Assembly: GCA_029948255.1 (NCBI GenBank)
Contig: JALIZF010001517.1
Coordinates: 1 to 64,000, forward strand
Origin: Telmatactis stephensoni
Taxonomy: Eukaryota > Cnidaria > Anthozoa > Actiniaria > Isophelliidae
DNA length: 64,000 bases
Direction of reading: 5' to 3'
The translations under genes and the position numbers were made by a program. The notes under the pieces were generated by a model. The model saw nothing but the letters and a program-made list of their open reading frames with translations, did not search any database and had not been told where the DNA came from. Position 1 is the first letter of the stretch. Every line of letters begins with the position of its first letter. Positions 1 to 11,134 of this stretch are shown one piece after another.

Positions 1-26
1 TAGATAGATTGAACGGTAAAACTAGA

Positions 27-55
27 CTCGTGCCGGCCTACGGCCTGGGCACGAG
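27..55. repeat. short inverted repeat just upstream of the WD40 pseudogene
   Basis: The 8-base arms ctcgtgcc (27-34) and ggcacgag (48-55) are exact reverse complements around a GC-rich centre. It could form a hairpin directly 5' of the first ATG at 61. No function is evident; it may be the edge of a mobile element cut by the window start. Confidence 0.4.
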
Positions 56-60
56 TAAAA

Positions 61-1669
61 ATGTTGATCTCCAGATACGAAAGCCTTGGGGGTTGGCAGC
101 TATGCAAACATTCAAAAGTAATGGCAGAACTTGCGGTAGTTCGCATATCTCTCAAGCTAGCATGGGGTTTGATTGCGAATAGAGCAATCAAAAGCTTGGA
201 GCACGGCGATTTGGCAGACGAAAAACTCCGTCAGCTACTTCTGAGTGAGTTCAGAAAACTTCATGAGGAGTTGAACGCTTTGCGACGAAAAGAACTCGTG
301 GCTGCCGTTGCTTTCATGGAAAATGGATACCAGTTGTTGAAAGAAGATTTTGAAGAAGCGAAGAAGGAATTCAACAAAGCTAGGGATTCAGCTCAAGTAG
401 CCCTGGGTGTTGTTGAAGATGTCCAAGATAAAATACTGGCAACGAAGATCATGGTGTCCTCATCTCTACACGAGTTCGAAGGCAAACCGGAAGTGGCAAT
501 CTCCTCTGTATGAAATATATATCTCGGTTAAACAAACTACCAGAAGTCCAAAAGGCCAGCCAAGTGTTACTGGGACAAAAACTTGGAAGCAAACTGAGAG
601 CCTTCACTGGATCATCAAATCGCCAGCAGTTTCTTGGATCTGTTTCAGAGGTGAACCGATGTGTGTGGCAATTTATGCAACAAGAATTGAGCAATCAGTG
701 TCAGATAAGAGAATGGCCAGTGATTTCAGTGGGATCTCTTCAGATTGATCCAACTACAAGTTTCCTACTTCTTCGCCGAGTAGGATCTGAACTGATGTCC
801 ATATTTCTACCACCACATATAAGAAGTCCAGTATTTATGGTGTCGGCCCATAAGAAACTGTTCATAGCTGAAGCATGGTGACCAATCAGAAGACCCACTT
901 TTAGCCAATGCCTTGAAAGTGTTGGACATGGAAACAGGCGAAGTGTCAAACCTTACAGGACATGCAGCTATGATTTTGGCAATCACAAAGTTGCCAAGCA
1001 ACAGTCATGTCATCACAGGGTCTATGGACAAGCAACTCATTGTCTGGGATGCACAGACATTGAAGTGTCAGAAAATTCTATCTGGTCATAGTGGTTCCAT
1101 TAGAGCTATTGTCGCAAACAGTAGCCACATATTTTCTGGTTCAACAGACTGCATGATTAAAGTCTGGGATCAAGAGAATTTTGAATTGGCCCATACACTA
1201 ACTGGCCATGTAGGCCCTATAAGCATCCTGGCTGTGTCAAACCGCCACCTTTTTTCCTATGGTGTAGGGGAAGGAATTAAATACTGGGACTTGAAGAAAT
1301 GGGAATGCCTCCATGATATTGCAGCACCAGAGGCCATCAATGCCATGCATATTGTTGGAGGAAACCTTGTGTTGCATTGCTGCAATGAGTTGCAACTGAT
1401 TAATCTTGGAAATTTAAAAGAGTGTGGAAAGTTGACAAGTGGGGAAGTCTGCACTGCTGGCAGACAAAACTGTGATTTCTTACCAAGGCTCAGAGTTAAA
1501 GTCCTGGGATGTTTCCCTTTTAAAATGCACAGGCACCGTAAGCCTAGACAAAGGAAATAGATCTTATACTGTGAACTGCATGTGCTATGATGAGAAAACT
1601 GGTAGACTGCATGTTGCTTGTGTTGAATCTATTGGTGTCACTAAAAGAAATGTAATTATTTCATTTTAA
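61..1669 (+). pseudogene. intronless WD40-repeat protein, broken by three frameshifts
   Basis: Four adjoining reading frames together describe one protein: an N-terminal helical, Lys/Glu-rich segment of about 150 residues (61-513), a middle segment (510-881), then WD40 beta-propeller repeats (from about 878 to 1440, and 1439-1669). WD40 character is clear from repeated GH...IVWD, GSTDCMIKVWD, LTGHVGPIS and IKYWD signatures. Frame changes fall near 508, 876 and 1440, and each downstream frame continues the same protein sense without a gap. There are no introns, unlike the neighbouring genes, so this is likely a decayed retrocopy or single-exon paralogue; no clear poly(A) tail or flanking duplication was found. 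Sequencing or assembly indels are the alternative, because three shifts in an otherwise well-preserved coding text is modest decay. The N-terminal family was not recognised. Confidence 0.65.
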
Positions 1670-1989
1670 TGAAAAGGAACAATTTCGTTCATTCATTTAC
1701 AAATCAAGGACATATCCACAATTTAAATTTTAATCCCAATGCAATCAATTCACTCATTAGTCTTGTTAATCAGTAAGTTCATTCATGTTTTTTCAGCAAA
1801 TGAAGTACACTCATGCATAAGAACATATTTGGTAGTCATGACAACTTTGCAAATTCAAACTCTCCAAGAAGATGTAAATATATTGATCAATATTAAATTA
1901 TAATTATTAATAATTGTAAGTCATGGATGTAACATGAATTTTTTGTTATAATGCGTAGGTGCAAGCTGCTAGTGTTGAACCCCAAACTC

Positions 1990-2415
1990 TTGGGAAATCC
2001 GGGGGGAGGGGGGGTTACTTGGCCAGTATTTGGGTGGGGTGTTCGGCTGGGATCCTAAAACGGTTACCCTGTTTATGACAGAAAAACTCAAAATACCATA
2101 CCCTGTTTATGACAAAGTATAATAATTGCAGAATGTAATGTACTTATTTGTTTGTAATGTAGATGAGTTTCATAACGAGTTTGCCGTGATAGTTATCAAA
2201 CAACAATAAATAAGGCTTCTAGACTGATCATTACCGTTGTGGCTAGCTAAAGACTAAGGTTGATGAGAGAGTTGCTACCCTGAAAATGACAGGAAGCTCA
2301 AAAAATTGCAAAAAGGATACCCTGTTTATGACAGGGAACTCGAAAAACCATACCCTGTTCAGCAGATCATCCCCGTATAGTAAATATAATGGAGTAACCC
2401 CCCCTGGGGGGGGGT
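1990..2415. repeat. G-rich-ended interspersed repeat with internal taccctgtttatgaca copies
   Basis: The phrase accctgtttatgaca occurs at about 2065, 2100 and 2318 with diverged versions near 2276 and 2350, between a g-run (about 2000-2014) and a c/g-run (about 2398-2414). The element family is not identified. Confidence 0.4.
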
Positions 2416-3109
2416 TAAATCCTTTTTACTTATGATATATTTGGGGCAAGGCATACCCAAGTGTGTATGTGCATATAAGTATGCTACAATCCTCTGTAAA
2501 TTGTAACAATGGAAATAAAAATTTCCTATTCATAAGATTATCTGGGAATGTTATACCAGGGTCCCCAAAATCCCTTTGCAAAATGAAATCACACTTAAAT
2601 ATTTGGTCTTTTCATGCATCACGGATAATTAAAAAATCTCTCACATATTTCACAAAAAATTCTAAAGTTGCTTTCACATGGACGCAAAAAGATTTTAGAC
2701 CTTAAATCACATTTCACGTCAAAATAAATCGGCCATTACGTTTCACTCAAAAGGTATAGAGACCCTGTTATACATTAGTAAAAGAAACACAAGTTTAATA
2801 CATATAATTGTACTAATTAAAAAGTCAAATGCAAGTACTTAGGAAATTACTTAAATTTCAAATAAAATGGTATCATTTCACAATCCAGCAGCAAGATGTT
2901 TTTAACACTCCCCTCCCCTTCCCCATTTTGATACACAGGGATCCCAATCATAACTTTCTAAAATGATATTATTTGTACAGGTTAAAAGGTTATAAAAATA
3001 TGAATTTGCACCACAGCTTGTGTAATTATATTTTTTATAATCCATTTTGAAAAAAATCAGTTGTAAAAAAGAGTTGGACATATTTTGATGTGTCCGCGGA
3101 AGCCCAGCG

Positions 3110-3117
3110 TGACGTCA
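3110..3117. promoter_or_regulatory. CRE-type palindrome upstream of SURF4
   Basis: A perfect tgacgtca octamer lies 92 bases before the SURF4 ATG at 3209, in a locally GC-rich stretch (tgtccgcggaagcccagcg). CREB/ATF-type bZIP proteins bind this motif; ATF6-related factors would suit an ER cargo receptor, but that is inference from position only. No TATA box is evident. Confidence 0.35.
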
Positions 3118-3208
3118 TCCCCAAGTCAACGTGGCAGTACGACAGCTAGGGTATTATGGTATAACTGTTCTTTTCAGCCGCCATTGTGTTTCCGTGAACA
3201 TCTCCAAA

Positions 3209-6200
3209 ATGGCGAGGCAGTCGGTTGGATTTCAGTATAGTGAATACCTCAGTAAAGCAGAGGATGTGGCCGATCAGATACTTCGTCATGGCAAACACGT
3301 CCTTCCACACGTGGGTCGTTTCTGCCTCATCTCGACCTTCTTTGAAGACGGTATTCGTATGTGGTTTCAGTGGGGTGAACAAAGAGACTACATCGAACAA
3401 ACTTGGCATTGTGGAACGTTTCTTAGCGTTCTCTTCGTAATCTTTAATTTACTGGCACAACTTGGTTGTTGTTTGATGATTTTAAGTCGTCAGAAAGTCG
3501 AAATAGCTGTTGGTGTATTGTTTTCTGTTGTTCTTGTTCAGGTAAATTTCTTCCATGTTGATTTCACTTAGTCTTATGATTTGCTTTAAGTCGAATTTTC
3601 GATCTCTCATGTCAAAACAGTTTCGAAAGCTGCCTTGGAATGGCTGTTAAAGAGTATTTATTTCATTAGTTTTATGTTAATAAATAGGTCTATAGTCAGC
3701 TTGGATCTGCTGGTATCAGACTGTAGCCATAAGATTACGTGTACTTCATGCACTGTTGTAATTAGCTATCAATGCAAGAAGAAGGGTTTTACAAGGTTGT
3801 AAAGAACGATTATAATTGTTGTTAAGTGGAAATGATTAATATTAGCGTTATACTTCAATCTGTAGACTTAGGAAAGAATCTTGTTAACCATGTCTATGCT
3901 AATAAATTAACTTTTTTTCTTATAGACATTGGGATATAGTATTCTTTGGGACATAAAGTTCCTTATGAGGTAAGTGAATTTTGTTACTATGCAGTGACTT
4001 GTTGATAGTAGCAACAGTAGTTTTTTTCTTTTATTGGAAGACTGAACACATGAATTGTTATTGTAGCCAGTCTATCCATTGAAGTTAAACACTGGAAGAT
4101 AAACAATATTTGTATTGACTCTATTTGAAACCAGCAATCCCAGATTCCCTAGGGAAGAGATATGTTAGATAAGTAAAAGTCCTCCAATTTGGACTTTAGG
4201 GGATTTTGCACCTCAGACTGGAACTAATTGGGTGTGCTTGAAATGGTACAGCAAACGACTGGAACTAATTCACTGATTGGCCCCTAGCAGTCATGTTACG
4301 GTCATGAAATTGTTTGTACATTGTCACAGAATTGTCATATAAATGTACAAACTTTGCAATAATTTATTGACTTGATATAACTGGATTTACAGCTGTTTTG
4401 CTAGGGACCAATCCGTGAAGTAGAAGGACTTGAAATCCCATCAAGTGTGAATTGGAGGACTTCAAATCTCATTAATTATTCATGGCAAATATTTGTACAG
4501 ATAATTACTTGTATATCAGAGTGCTTTTATAGTCAAACTGTCCAATATATAGTTAGATACATTTATCTAAATTAACTATTTAGGTCATGTCACCTAAAAT
4601 AGTAAAAGTGCACCAAGCCAACGATCATGTAATTCAGGGTGAAAACTGAATTCTTACTTACTAGGGTCTGCTACGTTGAAAAAATAAATGAATATTGGTT
4701 TTAACGTGCCATTTTTTGAATTTGTTATGTTATAAAAATCGATAAATTGGAACGAACGTTTTCAAACAATCGATCGCTAATAGACCAAACTGACAATTTA
4801 TGACGTCTCAGTATCAAATCAATAGGAGTGGGGGTGTTAATTGGAGAGGAAAATCTTTTCCCTTCGAAAGAAGAGTGCAAATAATGAAAGACTTAATTGA
4901 AAGTCGTCAATTGCAGAAACAGCACATAAAAACTTTGTATTGTATAAAACAGTCGTGAAAGACAAACTAACTCAATATACTTCATGACTTTATCAGCTGC
5001 TACATTGAGTGCTTACTCATTGTTGATCCCGGCTATGCTTTATTTGTCTGAAATACAATGACTCATACAAACAGATTTCAATCTTATGCCAAACGATAAT
5101 GTAAACATTGTCAACAGAAGTAAACATACCATCTAAGTCAGTCAACGATCGCTCGTATCGGGATAGCTTTAATACTCTACAACTCTGATTGTACTAGGCT
5201 TTTGAGTTTTCTTGTCCATTTAGTCTTTTCTCGTAGTTTCAGCATTCATTTATCATTATTATTCAATAAAAGTTTTGTTTTCTTGAAAAGTCGATCATAA
5301 TCCAACTTGATCATGAACTACGGACGTCTCAAATAAATAGGAATCATGCTCAGATATAACAAAATGAGTAATGCTGATTTGATGATTGAACTTTCCACAA
5401 AATTACCAGGTAATTTCATGTTATTCACCTTTGAAAATATTATTCTCAAAGGTTTCTTTTCACATTCTCTATTTGCTTAGCTTTAGTTTGCTAACATGCT
5501 ACGCCCTCCTAATTTTCAGAACATTAGCACATGATTTTTCAAATTATGTGACGTCAGCTAAAATAGTAAAATAGTTATCTAATTTTGGTGACGTCAACTA
5601 TTGGACAGTTTAACTACATATACATGTAAAAGCACTCTTACAATACAACTATCAACAAATAGTTATGTATGAATTGCTCAGAAAACTTCCAAAAATTCTG
5701 TTCTGGTCAACAAATTACCTTGTGGTTAGGGAGAAGGATTAGTAAGTTGGTGGTTCAGGGTTCAAGCCTCAGTAGGTTTATGAAAATAACTGCAAACTTT
5801 TAATGCATTAAAAGTTAAAGTTAGACAAATTGTTAGATTTTTAAGAGCTAAATACATGTATTCTAAGTGTGACCAAAGTAAGCATTACAAAGAAAAATAG
5901 ACAAAGTTAACTGCTTCAGGACCAACAATTATTGCAACACTGTCCCAGTGTCCTTGGACTTGAAATTTGTTCAAGTCTGCCAAATACTGGAACAAATTTC
6001 TTGTTGGCTTGGGAATACTTTCCCTGGTCTCAGTGCTCTCTGATGAGGTGAGATGGGGCTGGGGGGATGGAAGAGGGAAGAATGTACAAGCTCGCCCTTC
6101 TTCCCCACCTCTTGTCGCCTTTCCCAGAAAGCCTGTAGACAGGCAATTTATTTCAAAATACATGAGGTTTAGGATAAAGTGTCTTAAAGTGCATAGTGAA

Positions 6201-8210
6201 AATCTACAACATGCTAGCCTGCGTTGCTGGCAGTCTGCAGTTTTTGGGCGGAGGAAGAAATGAAAGACTGACTGCCCAAATACATTGGGTTTTCGAGTTG
6301 TCCGTCCACTGGTGAACGGGAATGGCCTTTTGGCAGGTCTTGCGTGACATTTTAAATTTTAATCCAACAAAAACAAAAACATAATATTTGAAAAGAACAC
6401 ACCAAAATTAGTAAAAGTTGAGATTTTGAAGCAGTTTCGATAAATAGCGCCAAAGTTATCGGTGGCTGAAGTTGGTTCTTTTTCTATAGAAACGTTCATT
6501 TCTATACAAATAAAGCAAACTTCGGCCGCCCATAACTTTGGCACTATTCATCAAAACTACTTCAAAATCTCAACTTTTACTAATGTTGGTGTGTTCTTTT
6601 CAAATATTATATTTTTGGTTTTGTTGGATTAAAATTTAAAATGTCACACAAACCCTGCCAAAAGGCTGCCCATTACTGATTGGCTAAATCGCCGTCAATC
6701 AGAATGAGATGCCATCAAATCTGTCATCAAGATCAAAATCAGAATGAAACGCCATCAAATCTGTCATCAACTTATCAAAATCTATAACTGATAATCACAG
6801 TCAAAACAAAATAATTTACTTGAAGATTTATTACTTCTTTTGGGGGTCTTTTGAAAGTTAGCACTGGTATATATTGATCATTAAGTCTCCCTTCTGACCA
6901 GCTCTCGGCTGTATATTTTGTTCCAAGGTCCTCTCCTCAAAGTTCAGTTCCATTTCAGTTCAGATGTTTTTTTACAACTGAAATCTACAAAATTCATTTA
7001 CAGTCCATAGATTTTGTTTCTTTCGAGGTTTTATTGACACATTTTGGACTTACTATATTTTCAAAGGAATGTGTCAAAAGGTCAGTAGGTGGCTACTCGA
7101 AACACAATGTATTCAGGCAGGCGTTCTTTCATTTCTTCCTCCGCCCAAAAACCGCAGACTGCCAGCAACGCAGGCTAACAACATGCCTAAGCTATGTTGT
7201 TAAAAATTGGTAACTATGGCAATAAATAAAAGCAATAAGCAAAATCCAGGAAGATAGATGGAGGTTTCTCAAGGTACATGTATGAATAGGGAGAGTTCTG
7301 CAAATACGTAAGCTCCATTTATTCGTTATAAAACACATGAATTACAGTGGAATTTTAAAGTTAACATCATGTTGCCTTATGTTGCATTAGTAAACAAATT
7401 ACAAAATGCTGTCTCATTCAACTTTAGTTGACATTAGATTTCTCAAACTCTTGAATAATTCATGCATTTGACAGCAGTTAGAAGCAAGTGGTATACCATT
7501 GCATGTGTCTTGCCACCATGTCTACTGACTAAATCTGTTATCTGTAAAGTATATTTTGAGCCTATAAATTAGTCAAAGATTGACTCCCAAAACCTAAATT
7601 GTACCCTGTATGTATAAGTGGGAAGTTTTTCATCAAAAGTCGTAGCCTGAGGTCATAGCCCTTTTTTTAAGACCCCTTTTTTGGAAGACCTGCATTGGAA
7701 ACAAAAGAATTGGGTGTGGTTGGTCTAGGTTGTAATTTTTATATCTTTTGTTACAGAAACCTTGCTCTGTGTGGTGGCCTGTTGTTAATCTTAGCTGAAG
7801 TTCGCTCAGAACAAAAGAGTCTGTTTGCTGGAGTTCCAAGTGCTGGCGGCAACACCACCAAGACATACCTCCAAGCTGTAGGACGTGTGCTGCTGGTCTT
7901 TATGTTCGCATCCCTGATTAGGTTTCAGTTTGTCTTCTCATATCTCCTATTAGATATCGCTGGTACAATTCTTATGATTTTAGTTGCTGTTGGTTACAAA
8001 ACCAAGCTTGCATCATTGGTTCTTGTCTTGTTGCTTACTTGTCTCAATATCTATTTGAATCCATTTTGGGTTTTCAATTCAGATTCTCCCATGAGAGATT
8101 TCTTAAAGTATGATTTCTTCCAAACTACGTCTGTTATTGGGGGATTACTGCTTGTTGTTGCATTAGGGCCAGGAGGTGTAAGTGTTGATGACTATAAAAA
8201 GAAATGGTAA
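3209..8210 (+). CDS. SURF4: SURF4, ER cargo receptor (3 exons, complete)
   Basis: Exons 3209-3541, 3926-3969 and 7757-8210 join in frame (phase 0, then 2) to give 276 residues; human SURF4 is about 269. SURF4 is a multi-pass ER/ERGIC membrane receptor that loads soluble secretory proteins into COPII carriers. The match is strong throughout: LPHVGRFCLISTFFEDGIRM and the following WFQWGEQRDY in exon 1, ILWDIKFLMR across exon 2, and FFQTTSVIGGLLLVVALGPG near the C-terminus. Several hydrophobic segments alternate with short loops. The protein ends in KKKW, the Lys-rich ER-retrieval tail of the family. The start was chosen because MARQSVG begins at the expected family length; an in-frame ATG at 3131 upstream would add an unlikely leader. 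The large intron 2 (3970-7756) is filled with transposon-derived repeats. Confidence 0.97.
4519..5638. repeat. inverted-repeat element in SURF4 intron 2
   Basis: The left end (agagtgcttttatagtcaaa...ctgtccaata) reappears reverse-complemented at the right end (tattggacagttt...gtaaaagcactct, 5600-5638). Internal sub-terminal sequence, such as ctaaaatagtaaaa near 4590 and near 5560, is also shared. There is no coding capacity, so it is probably a non-autonomous DNA element of about 1.1 kb. Confidence 0.5.
6206..7186. mobile_element. 963-bp TIR element with 9-bp target duplication (Mutator-like size)
   Basis: The element spans 6215-7177. Its terminal inverted repeats are about 83 bp: the left begins tagcctgcgttgctggcag and the right ends with its exact complement, agreement continuing with mismatches to about 6297 and 7095. 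It is flanked by a perfect 9-bp direct repeat, acaacatgc, at 6206-6214 and 7178-7186. Long TIRs plus a 9-bp duplication is the pattern of Mutator-like elements. No transposase is encoded, so it is non-autonomous. A second, smaller fold-back element is nested inside. Confidence 0.75.
6322..6672. repeat. nested fold-back element
   Basis: The left arm starts ggccttttggcaggtcttg and the right arm ends ctgccaaaaggc. Long internal stretches also mirror each other: attttaaattttaatccaac on the left against its complement near 6625, and caaaattagtaaaagttgag against ctcaacttttactaatgttg. The sequence can fold almost end to end. A second, shorter member lies in a C3 intron at about 30353-30572. Confidence 0.65.
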
Positions 8211-8611
8211 TACTGCCAGATATAAAGATATCGATGATCATCTGTGTTGTTGGTATAAAGCATTAGTGTTTTGTACATGGACTTGTAAACAACAACAGAT
8301 TTAGAACAACTATAAGCTTTTACCTCAACAAGATTTTGTCTTAAGACTAGTTTGTGACTATAGGTGTATGGCTGGTGAGCTAGATCCATTTTCAGAGTAC
8401 ACAAATCTTACATTCTTATAAATCCCATAAAAGCAAGCTTCTGAAGGCTGTATGTTTTTTTGTTCAGGATGGAAAAATCATTATATTTTGTTTTAAATCA
8501 ATCAAGTCATAGGCTATAATATAATTCAATCTACAAAAGTCAAGTATAAGTTTTGTAGTGTCGTTCTTGAATAATATGTTACTGCCATTAATTAGAGTCT
8601 CAAAAGAATTT

Positions 8612-8617
8612 AATAAA
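8612..8617 (+). terminator. SURF4 polyadenylation signal (candidate)
   Basis: An aataaa hexamer 402 bases after the SURF4 stop, in AT-rich sequence, is a reasonable mRNA 3'-end signal. No cleavage-site evidence is available. Confidence 0.35.
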
Positions 8618-9083
8618 ATGTGTTATAAACATGTAGGGAATAATTAAGGTGTTAAAGTGTTGATAGGAGGAAATTTGCAACTGTGTTACAGATGCAGTGT
8701 AGATTTGTTATAAATCAGCACTGACAAGTGGAATACAAGGGACTAAAGACCCAGCTGGTCTTATTTACAAAGTTGGAACTTGTCCCGCCTCCCTGTGGAT
8801 TCATGCAAAAAATACTATTTTTGTTTTAAGTCCCTAGCACTACCACGTTCATTCCCCGAAAGCCCCTGGGCAGGCCGGTGGGCGTCAATTGACAAATGCA
8901 TTATTTGCTCTCTCTCCATGACCAAGTTCTAGTGCAAACCAGGGTCCTACGTGACAGACTACTAACTGAAGATGCTATAATACGCTCACTCGGGCTACGA
9001 GGATGTTCGAGTTACAAAGCTTGCTGTACTACAGGTAGCCGGAGTAATTACGACTGAATTAGTTTCAAGCCACGTGAATGTTT

Positions 9084-9237
9084 TAGAGTGGTTTTCATAA
9101 ACCCGTGAAATACACTTTAGCTTATTACTTTTTATTACACTTTGGTTCTTTTGCTTTCTATTATATTTCTTGACTACTACACTTTATTACACTTTAGTTA
9201 GTACACTTTGTTTCACGGGTTTATGAAAACCACTCTA
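9084..9237. mobile_element. 150-bp MITE with TA duplication
   Basis: The element is 9086-9235. The left end gagtggttttcataaacccg is reverse-complemented at the right end (tttcacgggtttatgaaaac then cactc), giving 25-bp perfect inverted repeats, with TA on both sides (9084-9085 and 9236-9237). This fits a Tc1/mariner-type non-autonomous element. A related copy is at 15529-15668. Confidence 0.7.
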
Positions 9238-9669
9238 TTAGCGACATTTTGTAGTAGTAAATGTAGCTTTTATGGCTACTTCACTTATCCACAAACTGTG
9301 AAAACCTATTCCCCCTTTCTCACCCTCCCCCTCCCCTCTCAGTTGCGCATCTTGAACAAAATAATAAAAACATTTTTAAGTGTGGGCTGAAGGGCAAAAC
9401 GCATTAAGTGGTGATGGGACGTCCGTTTCATCGTAGTGTAACGCCTAGTTCAGACGCGGTAGTTCGTGTCTTTATATCGGCCCTATATATACCTTTGTAT
9501 TCAGCTGCGTGTCTAGATCATAAGTGATTCTAAATATCCAACCAGCTGTTCCAAATGTATTTAGACATCGAACTTGTATTTCATTGTAACAATGTGGTCA
9601 GGGTGTTTGACAAAATCTTAACCACACTGCAGAACAAACACCATGAACAAATATTGCACTTATTGGTTA

Positions 9670-9783
9670 TAGATTTCGTATGACTGAAATCGGCAACGCG
9701 CGGTTAGGGCAGGAATTTCGAATGTTTTTAAAGACATCACGGCACGGCGCGGTCCGTTTCACACTCATTCGAAATCTGCTCTA
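9670..9783 (-). mobile_element. gaaacggacc MITE family, copy 1
   Basis: In reverse orientation it shows the family start (tagagcagatttcgaatgag, then gtgtgaaacggaccgcgccg) at 9783 and the opposite end tcatacgaaatcta at 9670. It is shorter than the other copies through internal deletion. Confidence 0.6.
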
Positions 9784-10925
9784 AAAGTTATGCTTGTGTG
9801 TCGCTAGTGTGAACCAGGATAAGTAGGGCTACTACTAAAGTCAAACCTTGTACAAAACAACCACATCTAGCCAACGCTAAAACAACGTCCATTTGGTTTG
9901 AAATCGAAAACGTAATACTTTTCAATGCTTTTTGACCGAAACGCATCAAACCACATACTAAATCACCGTTAATTCAAACTAATACGTTTTAGCATCAGTT
10001 AAGACGCAAGGCAAAAGCGTATATTATTACATGCGTTCCTGCAACTTTTTAAGTTTTTGCAGCGTTCCGCGCAACGCAGAGTTGCATTGTGTGCCGACCA
10101 GGCCCCTGCAACAACTGCAGGAGTAGAATCGAGTTCAACTTCTTTTCCTGTAACGACCCCAATGTCCCTTTTTGCAACTTTGTGCACAACTGAAAAGGGT
10201 TGGACACACTTTGCAACTAAAGTTAATTGCGCGCAACGTTGCAAGAAAAGTGTCGTCGGGTTATTAAAGCATTTTGGAAAGCAACAGAATTCGTATGAAC
10301 TAATCCGGACTTGCATGGGAAGCTTTTCTCGTACCTTTTCGCGCCTTTTAATAGACTAAAGAGAAATGCCTTTTTAGTGGAAAATGAAACACATCGAAAA
10401 CTTTAAAGTATTTTTTTACAAAGGAAACGCATTAGTCGGAACATGGCCACAGTTAAACTGTATTTGAGGTGGTTATATTTGTACACATTTCCTCCTTTGA
10501 TACTAACTTATTACGAGCTGTGAGAATTCACTCGTTCGTCCTTTGAATACAAAACATATAAAAGTACTTTTGTTATTTGTTCCTTCCATTGATAAGATTT
10601 GAATGTTTCCAAGGCGAATTTTACTCAATATCTAAAGAATAATTGTATATCAACCATAAATCCATTTCTGTTTGGATCGTTTAACTTCTCCCCTCCCCTA
10701 TCTAGGTCCACACAGTGGCGTTTCTCTGTATATAAGTATAAAGGATTTCACGATAGCCATCTTGTGGACAAGAACAATGGAATGCTTTTGAATGGCAAAA
10801 GATTTCATTCCCCTCGAGAAAAAAGTTCTGTTATAAAGTTTGGTCATGAAGATGGCTACCCGAAATCCCTCGATTGTAAGGAAATAAAATTCAGCGACAC
10901 TATGCCGATATCTTCAACTCCAAAT

Positions 10926-11134
10926 CTAATCTTCATCGTCGACGATTTTGGGGTGTTTCTTGGAGCGACGGTATCTCTTGCCTGTGACTCCTCCTGATCC
11001 TTCACCTGACCCATATCCTGATCCAAAGCCTGACGAACCATCACCTGATTCACCTGATCCTGAACCTGAGCCCATTTCCCATCCTGATCCTGACCCAGAA
11101 ACACACTCCTCTCTTCGTTCGTCACAAGCTGTCG
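10926..11134 (-). other. last exon: Ser-Gly-rich tail with dibasic site
   Basis: This encodes residues 316-384: [12 protein letters not shown], then about 40 residues dominated by Ser-Gly and Gly-Ser dipeptides with interspersed Glu/Asp, then [21 protein letters not shown]. Ser-Gly runs next to acidic residues are typical xylosylation sites for glycosaminoglycan chains, as in serglycin. RYRR followed by S fits the furin consensus R-X-K/R-R. Both modifications are predictions from sequence. Confidence 0.75.

Larger units (their letters stand above)
1670..3208. other. intergenic, SURF4 5' flank with low-complexity repeat
   Basis: No gene is visible. From about 1990 to 2410 there is a diverged repeat with G-rich ends (runs of g at 2002-2014 and c at 2399-2404) and several copies of the phrase ataccctgtttatgacag. 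The rest is AT-rich unique-looking sequence leading into the SURF4 promoter. Confidence 0.5.
8211..10925. other. convergent intergenic region between SURF4 and the properdin-like gene
   Basis: Both flanking genes end here. A polyadenylation signal aataaa at 8612-8617 lies about 400 bases past the SURF4 stop. The remainder contains a TA-flanked MITE (9086-9235), one copy of the gaaacggacc MITE family (9670-9783), and a stretch rich in gcaac/gttgc words (about 10030-10260) that may be an old repeat. No gene is visible. Confidence 0.5.

Noticed and set aside
10057..10359. 100-residue plus-strand frame
   Set aside because: No recognisable domain, repeated gcaac/gttgc words, and overlapping open frames on both strands point to an old repeat.
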